64,000 nt of DNA from Hyphomicrobiales bacterium (GCA_900489925.1 UEHQ01000017.1:1-64000); one strand, 5' to 3'. Shown: positions 27,113 to 36,543, counted from the first letter of the stretch. Program-made: numbers and translations. The notes: generated by a model not told the origin, from the sequence alone.

Positions 27113-27393
27113 TTCTGTCTCTCTGTCGCTAGGATCATCTTCTTTGACAGCGTGAACACGAGCGCAAGCCAACCAGCGCCGCAGACAAAGGTGGCAAAAG
27201 CCGTCCTGCTATCCTCGAAGATCCAGGCAAGCAACGTCACCGGAAACAGGGCGGCGCACATGACCATGCTGAGCATCACCCAGACAAAGCCATTCGCCCC
27301 CGAAATCCCGTTCTTCAGGGCTTGGCACTCCATGCACGCAGCAAGGAACAGCACGATAAAGACAGCGGCCATATAGCAATAGAGAAACGTCAA
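27109..27393 (-). CDS. Small membrane protein, first of a coupled pair
   Basis: A 94-residue protein with three hydrophobic segments (FLYCYMAAVFIVLFLAAC, GFVWVMLSMVMCAALFPVTLLAWIF, TAFATFVCGAGWLALVFTLS). A strong GGAGGG lies 8 nt before ATG at 27393. Cysteine content is high for its size. No family recognised. It is coupled to the gene at 26783-27112, suggesting the two products form a complex. Confidence 0.7.
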   Translation of the reverse strand: MTFLYCYMAAVFIVLFLAACMECQALKNGISGANGFVWVMLSMVMCAALFPVTLLAWIFEDSRTAFATFVCGAGWLALVFTLSKKMILATERQK

Positions 27394-27486
27394 GCTGGAC
27401 CCTCCGAGGTCAAGGTCTCCGACACTGCTTACACCTTGATCCTACTGCCATATCGGTTCGTTTTCGTCCGATCAAGATCTGACGAA

Positions 27487-28413
27487 TTATGGTCCGCGGC
27501 GTGCTAGGTGACCGAGCACATGGCAGATCAGCCGCCCGGCAACCGTAGCCGTCATTCCGTTCACGTCCGTCGCAGGATTGAGCTCAACGATCGAAAAGCC
27601 TGCTAGCGTTCGATCCTGCATTGCTTCGGCTATCAGTTCGGTGACTTCGTCGAGACGCAGGCCGCCGGGTGACAGCGCGTTGACGCCGGGGCAGATCGAC
27701 GGGTCCAGTGCATCGAGATCAATGTGGATCCACAACGCGCCCTCCCGTGGAATGGTGTCCGCGACGGCCGCCATCCCATTCCGGCGTGTCTGCTGAACGG
27801 TGAAAATTCGTGCACCCCATGACACCGCCGTGTCTACTTCTTCGCGACGCGCGCTACCGACTGCGCGGATCCCAACCTGCGTTATCGAGCGAACAGACGG
27901 AACCTCCGAGGCGCGGCGCATCGTGCTTGAGTACCCCAAGGGCTCGTCCCCGATCCGATCGCGCCAGTCGATGTGGGCATCGATCTGCAGGATGTGCAAA
28001 GCCGGCAGGTCCGATAGCGAGCGAATGACTGGTATCGCTGTCGAATCGTCCCCGCCGATGAGGATCGGCAGAGCCCCCTGCGCTCGAACGCTGCGTGTTG
28101 CCTCGCCAATCGCCTCTTGGTTCTTCTCGTTGGCATTAAATGTGGTGGGCACGTTTCCGAGATCGATGACGGTCAAGGCGCCATCGTTCAGCAGCGGCCC
28201 ACCGAAATCGAAATCCCAGTGGTCGATGTTGACGGACGCAGCAGTAATCGCACGGCGAACAGCATCCGGCGCGATCGTCTCTTCGGTTGCCGAGGAGGCG
28301 TGAGGATAGGCTGTCCCATGAACTGCGCCAAAGATCGCCACATCGGCGCCCGCCGCATCTGCCGCCGTTGGGATACCGAGGAAAGTCTCAGGAGTTTGCT
28401 GGAACCGAAACAC
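27487..28413 (-). CDS. Ureohydrolase (agmatinase/guanidinobutyrase-like)
   Basis: About 308 residues of the arginase/agmatinase fold, hydrolysing a guanidino compound to urea and an amine. Metal-binding motifs: GGDDST (where most members have GGDHS), DAHIDWRD, and DLDALDPS. The GTG at 28413 is preferred because GGCGGAG lies 8 nt upstream; a GTG at 28437 is also open. The substrate (agmatine, guanidinobutyrate or guanidinopropionate) cannot be read from the motifs. It stands alone with no transporter beside it. Confidence 0.88.
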   Translation of the reverse strand: MFRFQQTPETFLGIPTAADAAGADVAIFGAVHGTAYPHASSATEETIAPDAVRRAITAASVNIDHWDFDFGGPLLNDGALTVIDLGNVPTTFNANEKNQEAIGEATRSVRAQGALPILIGGDDSTAIPVIRSLSDLPALHILQIDAHIDWRDRIGDEPLGYSSTMRRASEVPSVRSITQVGIRAVGSARREEVDTAVSWGARIFTVQQTRRNGMAAVADTIPREGALWIHIDLDALDPSICPGVNALSPGGLRLDEVTELIAEAMQDRTLAGFSIVELNPATDVNGMTATVAGRLICHVLGHLARRGP

Positions 28414-28615
28414 TAAATCTTCTCCGCCTTGATACACGATCCTTGTCTAGTGCGGATGACAGCTGATGCCCAGATAGAGTAGGGCCCGGACCTTGTGAGA
28501 TCACCGAATAAAACGATGGCCGAGATGGGCACGACGAGTTCGAATCGGCAATCGCTTAATTAAACTCTTACTACATAGCGTTAGGAGTGCCGGTACTGAT
28601 CTCACGGCATCGACT

Positions 28616-30502
28616 ATGGCACATATCTGGCAGACACTTCTTGGCAATCTCGCGACCGTTGCGCTGATGATGACAGCGTGGGCGCTTCTTTCGCCATCCA
28701 TCCGGCCACGTTTCGGTCTATCGCGCGAAGCGTTCTTCGGCATGGCGATGGGCGGCGGCGCCGTAATATCGATGGCGATGTCGGCCGAAATAAAACCCGG
28801 CATCTATTTCGACCTTCGCGCCGGATTGGTGGTGTCAGCCGCACTCTTCGGCGGGCCGGTAGCAGCTGTTTTCGCCACCGTCATGGCGGTTATATTCAGG
28901 CTTTGGATGGCGGGCGCCGGTGCAACAATCGGCGTTGCCGGAATTGTCGCCGCCACAGTCTTATCGCTCCTAGTGCGCGAGGCGGCTGGATCGAAAATTC
29001 TGTTCCGGCACGTCGCAGTTCTGGCGGTACTCCAGAGTGGCGCGGCCTACCTCATCGGAAACAGTTCAGTTTCTCCCTTGCGTCATCTCGGCACTGCCGT
29101 CGCGGGCGGCGCCGTTGGATTGAATTTCGTCTGCATTCTGGCGTCCGGCTTCATCATCCTGAAGCTCCGTCGGATAACCATGGAACGCGATCTTCTCAGG
29201 GCAGCTTTGGCGCAGTCGCCAGACTTCTACTATGTGAAAGACACCAAGAGCCGGTTCCGCTTTGCCAACGAGGCCGTGGCGCGTTTCAACAAATTCGATG
29301 ATCCGGCAGCCATGATCGGCCTTTCGGATTTTGACATTGCGGAAACGTCGCGAGCGGCCGCACTCTTCGATGAAGAACGCCATATCATGGCGACCGGAGG
29401 TGCCCTGGTTAACCGCGAAGAATGTCTCGCTGGGGAAAACGGCGAACGCTGGTTCCTGACCTCAAAGGTTGCCGTCCACGATAGCGAAGGTGATGTGATC
29501 GGGCTTGCCGGGATCACCCGCGATATAACCGAGCGTAAGCGCCTGGAGACTGAAATCGTGCAGAGCCGCGACCTGCTGAAGCAGGTGATGCGCGACATGT
29601 CGGATGGGCTGGCACTATTCAGCGAGACGGGCGTTCTGCTCTTCTGCAACGATCGCTATCGTGAATTCTTTCCCGCAACGGCCCATCTGCGCGTTCCCGG
29701 CACGCATATCCGCACGATTCTCGAGGGCGTGGTCGCCTCCAAGGAGCAGACCAATCTTCCTCTCGATAAAGCGACCTGGATAGAGGACATCGCACGTGGG
29801 CTCTTCGCCGACCACGATCAGGACATCCAGACCGACGCAGGACGTTGGCTGCAAATAAGAACGCGCGTGACCTGCAATCGCATGGCCCTTGCAGTCGTCA
29901 CGGAAACGACCGCACTGAAGCAATCGGAACTCGCGTTCCGCTCTCTCGCAGAGAGACTTCAGCTTCTGGCAGAGACCGACGGCCTCACCGGGCTCGCCAA
30001 TCGTCGTGCATTGGACGAAGCCCTTGCCGCAGAACTGGACAGGGCAACGGTCGCGAGACCGCTTTCGATCATCATGATCGATGTCGATCGGTTCAAAGCA
30101 TACAACGATCACTACGGCCACCTGATGGGAGATGATTGCCTCAAGCAGGTGGCCCACTGCCTCATCCAGGCCCGGCAGCGGCCGGATCAAATGATGGCGC
30201 GTTTCGGCGGCGAGGAATTCATGGTCGTGTTGCCGGACACGAACGCAGCAGCCGCGATGGATTTTGCCGAACACCTCCAATCCAAGGTGATTGGCATGGG
30301 GATCAAGCATGCGAAAAGTGAGCACGCGATCGTAACGGCGAGTATGGGTATCACGGTTTGCACCGGCAACCGATCGGCCGACGGCGTTACCCGGTTGCTG
30401 CAGGAGGCAGATCTCGCTCTCTATGATGCAAAGAATGCCGGCCGTCATTGCGTCCGCGTTTTCGGAAAAACGGACGACATGCTCCAACTTGCCTTTAGCT
30501 GA
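28616..30502 (+). CDS. Membrane diguanylate cyclase (5TM-LYT, PAS, PAS, GGDEF)
   Basis: A 628-residue signalling protein. Residues 1-190 have the 5TMR-LytS-type membrane module (SAEIKPGIYFDLRAGLVVSAALFGGPVAA). A PAS domain starts at about 195 (AQSPDFYYVKDTKSRFRFANEAV) with a PAC end (VIGLAGITRDITERKR). A second PAS-like part covers about 320-440. The GGDEF domain, about 465-625, has DGLTGLANRRALDE and an active-type RFGGEEFMVVLPDT. The inhibitory RxxD site reads RPDQ, so feedback inhibition by c-di-GMP may be absent. It makes c-di-GMP in response to an unknown ligand. Its end overlaps the convergent efflux gene by 8 nt. Confidence 0.9.
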   Translation: MAHIWQTLLGNLATVALMMTAWALLSPSIRPRFGLSREAFFGMAMGGGAVISMAMSAEIKPGIYFDLRAGLVVSAALFGGPVAAVFATVMAVIFRLWMAGAGATIGVAGIVAATVLSLLVREAAGSKILFRHVAVLAVLQSGAAYLIGNSSVSPLRHLGTAVAGGAVGLNFVCILASGFIILKLRRITMERDLLRAALAQSPDFYYVKDTKSRFRFANEAVARFNKFDDPAAMIGLSDFDIAETSRAAALFDEERHIMATGGALVNREECLAGENGERWFLTSKVAVHDSEGDVIGLAGITRDITERKRLETEIVQSRDLLKQVMRDMSDGLALFSETGVLLFCNDRYREFFPATAHLRVPGTHIRTILEGVVASKEQTNLPLDKATWIEDIARGLFADHDQDIQTDAGRWLQIRTRVTCNRMALAVVTETTALKQSELAFRSLAERLQLLAETDGLTGLANRRALDEALAAELDRATVARPLSIIMIDVDRFKAYNDHYGHLMGDDCLKQVAHCLIQARQRPDQMMARFGGEEFMVVLPDTNAAAAMDFAEHLQSKVIGMGIKHAKSEHAIVTASMGITVCTGNRSADGVTRLLQEADLALYDAKNAGRHCVRVFGKTDDMLQLAFS

Positions 30503-32057
30503 GTGTGCCCGCGACGGAGTTTTGCGGTGCCGGCTTCGCGAACGGCAAACATACGACGGCCACGAAGGTGATGATCGCGACGATCATCCACGCTTCGTTT
30601 AGCGCTTGCACGGTCGCCGCGGTTTGAACCATACCATCAAGGCTCGCCACCGTCTGTGGATCAAAGGGGCCGGCGTGGCCTTCTATCGTCGCCAGCGGCG
30701 CCCCGACGAACTCGGCCGTTTTGAGATTGCCGTCTTGAAGGCTTTGCCAGAGCTGTTGGGTCAACGGTTCGGATCGCGTGTAGATGATCGTGTCGATCAG
30801 CGCTATGCCGATCGCGCCGCCCAGGTTTCGCATGAGATTGAAGAGGCCACTGGCGTCAGGAACACGTTCAGGCGAGAGATTGCCAAGGGCCAGCCGGGTA
30901 GGGGGCAGGAGGCAAAACATGATTGCGATGCCTCTGATAATCTGCGGCCAGAACATCGCATCATAATCCGACCGGGGATCCTGCCAAGCGCTCATGGCCA
31001 TTCCGGCAGCGAACAATATAAAGCCGGCCGCCGACAATAGCCGAGGATCCGTTCTTTTTTCGAGGGCAACCGCAATCGGCGCCGTGCACAGTTGCGCGAT
31101 GCCCGTGACAAGCATCGTCAATCCGATCTCCAGGGCGTTATGCCCCCGCACGAATGCCAGGAAGACCGGCATCATGTAGACCGAGCCGAACAGCCCGATG
31201 CCAAGAACAAAACTCAGGGTCGAACCAATGAGAAAGTTCCAATCCTGAAAATTACGAAGGTTTACCAGGGGACTCGCAATAGAAAGTGTCCTGCTGATGA
31301 ACAGCGTCCCAGCAAGGGTGGAAACACCAAACAGGGCAAGGCTGTCGATCGACAGCCATCCGCTGGTCGGCGCGCCCTTCAGTCCGATCTCCAGGGAGAT
31401 GAGGGACAGAGCCATGGAGACCAGCCCCACTGCATCGATACGGCGTAGCTGCAACAGAGAGACCTGTTCACGGGGAAGCGACCGCGCCGCCACCAATGCA
31501 GCAAGAGACCCAGGGACGACGTTGATCAGGAAGAGCCAGTGCCAGGAATAGCTATTTGTCAGCCAGCCACCGACGATCGGCCCGACAGTTGGCGCAAGCA
31601 CCGCTAGGACACCGGCAATGGTCGTGGCAAGCGCCTGACGCCTTTCGGGGAAAAGCAGGAAGACGGCGGAGAAGACAGCCGGTATGAGCGTACCGCCTGA
31701 AAACCCCTGCAATACCCGCCAACAGAGCAGTTGAGGGAAGCTGGTGCTCGCCGCGCATCCTGCCGAGGCGAGCACAAACATGGATAGCGACGTCACGAAT
31801 AGCCAACGCATCGTCAGAACGCGCGTCAGGAAGCCCGTCAGCGGGATCGCAACGACTTCGGCGATCAAATAGACGGTCTGGATCCAACTCATCTGATCGG
31901 GATCGATATCCAGAGCTGACTGGATTGTCGGCAGTGACGTCGCCACGACCTGCACGTCGAGGATTGCCATGAACATGCCGACGCACATGGCAATGAAGCC
32001 AAGCCAAACCCCAGGCTGGCGGTCGTCTGCCGGATACGGATCAAGTTGTGCCTGCAC
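30495..32057 (-). CDS. DHA2-family MFS multidrug efflux transporter (EmrB-like)
   Basis: A 520-residue, about 14-helix MFS transporter. Seen: helix 1 with AILDVQVVATSLPTIQ, motif A-like GFLTRVLTMRWLF, motif B in CWRVLQGFSGGTLIP, and antiporter motif C in GPIVGGWLTNSYSWHWLFLINV. EmrB/QacA-type proteins export hydrophobic drugs with proton antiport. No EmrA-type fusion protein or TetR/MarR regulator is adjacent. Confidence 0.92.
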   Translation of the reverse strand: MQAQLDPYPADDRQPGVWLGFIAMCVGMFMAILDVQVVATSLPTIQSALDIDPDQMSWIQTVYLIAEVVAIPLTGFLTRVLTMRWLFVTSLSMFVLASAGCAASTSFPQLLCWRVLQGFSGGTLIPAVFSAVFLLFPERRQALATTIAGVLAVLAPTVGPIVGGWLTNSYSWHWLFLINVVPGSLAALVAARSLPREQVSLLQLRRIDAVGLVSMALSLISLEIGLKGAPTSGWLSIDSLALFGVSTLAGTLFISRTLSIASPLVNLRNFQDWNFLIGSTLSFVLGIGLFGSVYMMPVFLAFVRGHNALEIGLTMLVTGIAQLCTAPIAVALEKRTDPRLLSAAGFILFAAGMAMSAWQDPRSDYDAMFWPQIIRGIAIMFCLLPPTRLALGNLSPERVPDASGLFNLMRNLGGAIGIALIDTIIYTRSEPLTQQLWQSLQDGNLKTAEFVGAPLATIEGHAGPFDPQTVASLDGMVQTAATVQALNEAWMIVAIITFVAVVCLPFAKPAPQNSVAGTLS

Positions 32058-32168
32058 CGGATGATCCTGTCAGCGTTGCTTCCCCTGAGAAAGACGATGG
32101 CGCAAAGGACAAGCGAAACTGCGTATGAGCGCCAGTTCGGATGGACGGAGCCTCACCTTCCGGGAGCT

Positions 32169-32510
32169 CTAGTCCGCGCGGGTCCATGTCTGTGTCTTGC
32201 AAAGAACATCGGTGGCACAGCCTCGAAGTTTCAAACTGTCACCGAGAACCGTCAGCTTTCCGCTGTAGGTGGCCTTGTTCCTCGGATCCGTGATCCGTCC
32301 TGAGTAACTGTCGGCAGCACCGGAAAAGGTACCGATCTTCTGTCCCGCATACTCGCCAGACTTGGCGAAAATGCAGTAACTCGCGCCGCAACGCTCGATG
32401 ACGGAGATCTTGCCATCTTCCGTCTTCCAGGTCCCCACCACCGCGTCGGCGCTCATCGCGTCGGTGGCAAGCAGGGTGATAACCAGTGTGACGCCAAACC
32501 TCGGTCGCAT
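32169..32510 (-). CDS. DUF2147-type secreted protein
   Basis: A 113-residue protein: signal peptide (about 1-20, VTLVITLLATDAMSA), then the small beta-rich domain ADAVVGTWKTEDGKISVIERCGAS...GRITDPRNKATYSGKLTVLGDSLKLRGCA, typical of DUF2147 (lipocalin-like) proteins. Probably periplasmic; function unknown. Three or four Cys suggest disulfides. Stands alone. Confidence 0.8.
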   Translation of the reverse strand: MRPRFGVTLVITLLATDAMSADAVVGTWKTEDGKISVIERCGASYCIFAKSGEYAGQKIGTFSGAADSYSGRITDPRNKATYSGKLTVLGDSLKLRGCATDVLCKTQTWTRAD

Positions 32511-32612
32511 GTGGAAATGCTCGCATTGACTTCAGGCAGATATGTACTCCTGTCTTCACACAACAAGAGCGGCTTGGCATCATCAAATGGGCCGCTTGCC
32601 GACCCAATGCAC

Positions 32613-33938
32613 CTATTCAAAGAAGCGATTGGCCGGCCGAGGTAGTCCAAGGTGCTCGCGCAATGTCTCGCCGTCGTATTCCTTCCGGAACCGGCCGCGT
32701 CGCTGCAGCTCAGGTACAAGAAGGTTCACGACGTCATCCAGGCCCTGGGGCAGGTAGGGGAATACGATGTTGAAGCCATCGGAAGCCTCCTCGTCGATCC
32801 ATCGTTCCATCTCATCGGCGACAGACGCCGGCGTCCCGACAAATGCGAGCCCGGCATATCCGCCGTACCGCTGCGCAAGTTGCCGGACGGTGAGATTCTC
32901 CTCCCTTGCCAGTTTCAGCACCTGCGCCTGACCGGACTTACTGGCGTTCGTCTCCGGTATATCGGGCAGCGGCTTATCAGGATCGAAAGCCGACGCATCG
33001 TGGCCAAGAGCGATCGAGAGAGACGCGATCGCGCTGTCGTAGTGGACAAAGCTGTCAAGTTTGGCGCGCTTTGCCTTGGCCTCCTCAATGCTATCTCCCA
33101 GCACGACAAATGCCGCCGGCAGCATCTTCAGATGGTCGCGGCTTCGGCCGAAATCGCTCATGCGTCCCTTGATGTCCGAATAGAGTGCCTTTGCCGCATC
33201 GATGTCCCTTGGAGCACAGAAAACGACCTCGGCCGTTTCCGCCGCCAGCTGTCGCCCCGGCTCCGACTGACCGGCCTGCACGATCACCGGCCAGCCCTGT
33301 ACAGGTCGAGCGATGTTCAATGGGCCGCGAACACTTAGCTCCTCTCCCTTGTGATCGAGCACATGCATTTTCTCCGGGTCGACGAAGATGCCGCTTTCCT
33401 GGTCGTGGATGAAAGCATCGTCGGCAAAGCTGTCCCATAGGCCCGTCACCACATCATAGAACTCGCGCGCCCGCTTGTAGCGTTCGCCATGCTCGACGTG
33501 CTCGTCGAAGCCGAAGTTCAGGGCAGCATCCGGATTTGCCGTGGTGACGATGTTCCAGGCGGCCCTGCCGTTGCTGATATGGTCGAGCGACGCAAAGCGG
33601 CGTGCAACGTGGTATGGGGCATCGAACGTTGTCGACGCAGTGGCCGCCAAACCTATCCTTTCCGTGACCGCGGCGAGTGCGGACAGAAGCGTGAAGGGTT
33701 CAAAGGACGTTACCGTTTGGCTTCGCTTGAGGGCCTCGATCGGCATGTTCAAGACGGCGAGGTGATCGGCCATGAAGAATGCGTCGAACTTCGCGGCTTC
33801 CAATTTCTGGATAAACGATTTGAGATGCGAGAAATTGAAGTTGGCGTCCGCAAAGGAGCCGGGATAGCGCCACGCGCCGGTATGGAGACTCACGGGACGC
33901 ATGAATGCTCCAAGATGCATTTGACGCTGCTTTGTCAT
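32613..33938 (-). CDS. LLM-class flavin-dependent monooxygenase (NtaA/SnaA/DszA family)
   Basis: A 441-residue class C flavoprotein monooxygenase of the bacterial luciferase superfamily. Conserved stretches: AWRYPGSFADANFNFSHLKSF, DAFFMADHLAVL, EPFTLLSALAAVTERIGLAATASTTFDAPYHVARRFASLDHISNGRAAWNIVTT, and GWPVIVQAGQSEPGRQLAAETAEVVF. It uses reduced FMN from a separate reductase to oxidise chelators, organosulfur or similar compounds. No reductase or ABC transporter for such a substrate is adjacent. Confidence 0.93.
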   Translation of the reverse strand: MTKQRQMHLGAFMRPVSLHTGAWRYPGSFADANFNFSHLKSFIQKLEAAKFDAFFMADHLAVLNMPIEALKRSQTVTSFEPFTLLSALAAVTERIGLAATASTTFDAPYHVARRFASLDHISNGRAAWNIVTTANPDAALNFGFDEHVEHGERYKRAREFYDVVTGLWDSFADDAFIHDQESGIFVDPEKMHVLDHKGEELSVRGPLNIARPVQGWPVIVQAGQSEPGRQLAAETAEVVFCAPRDIDAAKALYSDIKGRMSDFGRSRDHLKMLPAAFVVLGDSIEEAKAKRAKLDSFVHYDSAIASLSIALGHDASAFDPDKPLPDIPETNASKSGQAQVLKLAREENLTVRQLAQRYGGYAGLAFVGTPASVADEMERWIDEEASDGFNIVFPYLPQGLDDVVNLLVPELQRRGRFRKEYDGETLREHLGLPRPANRFFE

Positions 33939-34137
33939 GTTCGGGCTTTCCCGCTGTTTGAGACACGCTTTCTGTCAGTTAGGAACTCGCCGCATCCCGA
34001 TCAACGGCCACCCGCTTCGTTCTTCTTCCTTCAACTGCGCGCTGGCGACACCTTGCGGACAGACCAATAGCTGACGTAAACCCTAGATCCGCTCAAGAGT
34101 GATACCGGGCGATGCTGCCTGCAGGAGAATGACAGAT
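33939..34137. other. Gap between monooxygenase and phosphoesterase genes
   Basis: About 200 bp separating two divergent genes. It should contain both promoters, but I saw no convincing -35/-10 pair or operator. AGGAG at 34123-34127 is the ribosome site of the phosphoesterase gene. Confidence 0.35.
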
Positions 34138-34890
34138 ATGACCGACGACGTGCCGTCCGACATTTATGCAATCGCCGACATTCACGGACGCGCCGATCTC
34201 CTACAAGCCATGCTGGATCATATCGCAGCCGCCTCGAGCGAGCGCCGATCGCCGCCGACCGTGATCTTTCTGGGCGATCTGATCGATCGCGGACCACGTA
34301 GTCCGCAGGTACTCGACCTGGTGGCGTCGACCCTCAATCTCTATCCGGGTTCGCAACTGGTGCTGGGCAACCACGACTTCTATCTGCGCGCCCTGCTTCG
34401 CGAGGAGCTCACATACGAAGATGCCGTCAACTGGATGGATTGGGGCGGGGTCGCAACGGTAAGTGCCTATTCCGATCGACCGGTTCCCGATTTCAAGGGC
34501 ATCGCCGCAGATATCCGCAACGCCTTCCCACACCATTTCGCCTTGCTGGATAACGCTCTGACGTACAAGGAGATCGGAAGCTTCTGCTTCGTTCACGCGG
34601 GGATCCGCCCAGGGCTTCCGCTCACGGCACAGACCGACTACGACCTGCGATGGATCCGGGCAGGCTTTCTGGACCATGCGGATGCGTTCGACCATGTTGT
34701 CGTCCATGGTCATACGATCACGAGCTCCTTGCGTCCTGAAATCTACGACAACCGCATCGCGGTCGATACCGCCGCCTACCGAACCGGGCGCCTCAGCGCC
34801 GCCGTGATCCGACAAGACAAGTTGTCCCATTTCGTCTGCACGCAATTGGTCGAGACGGGCGATATCACGGTCGAGACGTGGTTACCCTGA
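34138..34890 (+). CDS. Metallophosphoesterase (PrpA/diadenosine-tetraphosphatase-like)
   Basis: About 250 residues with all calcineurin-type motifs in order: DIHGRADLL (DxHG), FLGDLIDRGPRSPQV (GDxxDRG), LVLGNHDFYLRALL (GNHD), HAGIRPGLPL and VHGHT. Resembles bacterial PPP-type serine/threonine phosphatases and ApaH-like hydrolases; which substrate class is used cannot be told. The ATG at 34138 is chosen because AGGAG (34123-34127) is 10 nt upstream; the ATG at 34129 is too close to it. Confidence 0.88.
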   Translation: MTDDVPSDIYAIADIHGRADLLQAMLDHIAAASSERRSPPTVIFLGDLIDRGPRSPQVLDLVASTLNLYPGSQLVLGNHDFYLRALLREELTYEDAVNWMDWGGVATVSAYSDRPVPDFKGIAADIRNAFPHHFALLDNALTYKEIGSFCFVHAGIRPGLPLTAQTDYDLRWIRAGFLDHADAFDHVVVHGHTITSSLRPEIYDNRIAVDTAAYRTGRLSAAVIRQDKLSHFVCTQLVETGDITVETWLP

Positions 34891-34894
34891 CGGA

Positions 34895-35752
34895 TCAAGA
34901 CTGCAGATTATCGGCCAGGAAAAGCCCAAGGGATTTTCCCTCCGCCGATAGGCTTGCCCTGCCTTTGACCAAGGCCATCTCGGAAGCTGGCTGATCGTCG
35001 AAACCCTCTGCGGCACCAAGTTCTTGATGTTCGGGAAGAACTGCATCTGACGGCAGGAGACTGATGCCTAGACCGGAGGCGACCGCCGCCTGCACTCCCA
35101 TCAGGCCCTGGCTGGTATAGGCGATCCTCCAGCGACGCCCGCTTTGCTCAATCGCCTGTATGGCGCGATCTCGATAGATGCATCCAACGGGAAAGACCGC
35201 TAGCGGAACGGGATCCGCGTCAACAGCACGCGCGGCGCTCGTCACCCAGACCAACTTCTCAGCCCAGCTCGCAAGACATGCCCCGTCCCCGGGCTCCCGC
35301 TTGATCAACGCCAGGTCGATCTCGCCTGCATCCAGCAATCGACGCAGCTCGGTGCTCCAACCGCTCACCGTGTCGAGCCGGATGTGGGGGGATGCCGCGG
35401 AAAAACCCGACAGCAGATCGATGAGACGCCGCCCGGCGAAGTCCTCGGGCACGCCGAGGCGGACCGTCCTCGGCGCCGAAGGCCTGCGCATTACCTCTGC
35501 CGCCTCCGCTGCCGTTGCGAGTATCCTGCGCGTGTAGCTGAGCAGCAGTTCGCCAGCCTCCGTCGTCTCGACGGTCCCTGCCGATTTGTCCCTATGCAAC
35601 AGCACAGTGCCTAGATTGGCCTCCAGCTTCTTTATCTGCTGGCTCACCGTCGATTGGGTCAGGTGAACCCGCTCCGCCGCTTTCGTGAACCCGCCACAAT
35701 CGACAACCGCCGCGAAGGTTTTCAGCAGATCGAGATCAAAGCCAAAGCTCAT
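34895..35752 (-). CDS. LysR-family transcriptional regulator
   Basis: A 285-residue LTTR: helix-turn-helix GGFTKAAERVHLTQSTVSQQIKKLEANLGTVLLHRD (about 20-55) and a short ligand-binding domain. ATG at 35752 overlaps one arm of an inverted repeat (35752-35771), which implies autoregulation. Divergent from the HAD hydrolase and class II aldolase genes and their likely regulator. Confidence 0.9.
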   Translation of the reverse strand: MSFGFDLDLLKTFAAVVDCGGFTKAAERVHLTQSTVSQQIKKLEANLGTVLLHRDKSAGTVETTEAGELLLSYTRRILATAAEAAEVMRRPSAPRTVRLGVPEDFAGRRLIDLLSGFSAASPHIRLDTVSGWSTELRRLLDAGEIDLALIKREPGDGACLASWAEKLVWVTSAARAVDADPVPLAVFPVGCIYRDRAIQAIEQSGRRWRIAYTSQGLMGVQAAVASGLGISLLPSDAVLPEHQELGAAEGFDDQPASEMALVKGRASLSAEGKSLGLFLADNLQS

Positions 35753-35771
35753 TTGATTTTCCGATGTCAAA
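35752..35771. promoter_or_regulatory. Candidate LysR operator
   Basis: TTTGA (35752-35756) and TCAAA (35767-35771) form an inverted repeat with a 10-bp spacer, close to the T-N11-A pattern of LysR sites. It covers the regulator's own start and lies 71 bp before the HAD gene. Confidence 0.5.
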
Positions 35772-35841
35772 CATTGGGAGATTTAATTTTTCAATATCGC
35801 ATATTTTTGTCAACCTCGGCATGCTCAAGGAGACAAAGCCC

Positions 35842-36543
35842 ATGACACTTGCCGGACCGAAGCCGACGTGGCTGACTTTTGATTGCTATGGAACCCTGAT
35901 CCAATGGGACGAAGGGCTGCTTGCCGCGATGGGACAAATACTGTCCGCAAAGGGCGGCGACATCGATCAGCGCAACTTCATTGCGGTCTACGACCGTCAC
36001 GAACATGCGCTGGAGGAAGAACGTCCCCATCGCACCTTCGCGCAGGTCAGCGCTCTAGCCCTAGAGCGGGCGGTGGTCGATTTCGGACTGCCCTTCGATC
36101 CAGCGGATGCCGAGATCCTGACGTCGTCGATCGGCAAGATGCCGCCCTTTCCAGAGGTGGTCGCAACGCTCGAAGCCCTGAAGGCCGCCGGTTTCCGCCT
36201 GGCGATCATCTCGAATACCGATGATGCCATCATCGCCGGAAATGTCACCCAGCTTGGTGGATATGTCGATCGTATCATCACCGCGGAACAGGCGGGGGCG
36301 TACAAGCCCTCTTCCCGGATCTTCCATCACGCCTGGAAAAGCCTTGGCGTCGGGATCAACGATTTGGTGCATATCTGTGCCAGCCCGCATCTCGACCTTG
36401 CGGCGGCGCGTGAACTCCGATTTCGTACGATCTGGGTCGATCGCGGCACGGGCCGACAACCGCTACCGGACTATCGCCCGAATGAGATTGTCCCGACGCT
36501 CGACAAGGTACCCGCGGTGCTCGCGGCGACAGAATGGAAGTAG
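35842..36543 (+). CDS. Haloacid dehalogenase type II family hydrolase
   Basis: A 233-residue HAD hydrolase. The nucleophile Asp is in LTFDCYGTLIQWD (about Asp14), motif II Ser/Asn in LAIISNTDD, motif III Lys in AYKPSSRIFHHAW, and a diverged motif IV (CASPHLDLAAARELRF). The sequence matches haloacid-dehalogenase type II proteins, though many of these are phosphatases rather than dehalogenases. ATG at 35842 has AAGGAGA upstream. 18 nt before the aldolase gene, so co-transcribed. Confidence 0.87.
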   Translation: MTLAGPKPTWLTFDCYGTLIQWDEGLLAAMGQILSAKGGDIDQRNFIAVYDRHEHALEEERPHRTFAQVSALALERAVVDFGLPFDPADAEILTSSIGKMPPFPEVVATLEALKAAGFRLAIISNTDDAIIAGNVTQLGGYVDRIITAEQAGAYKPSSRIFHHAWKSLGVGINDLVHICASPHLDLAAARELRFRTIWVDRGTGRQPLPDYRPNEIVPTLDKVPAVLAATEWK

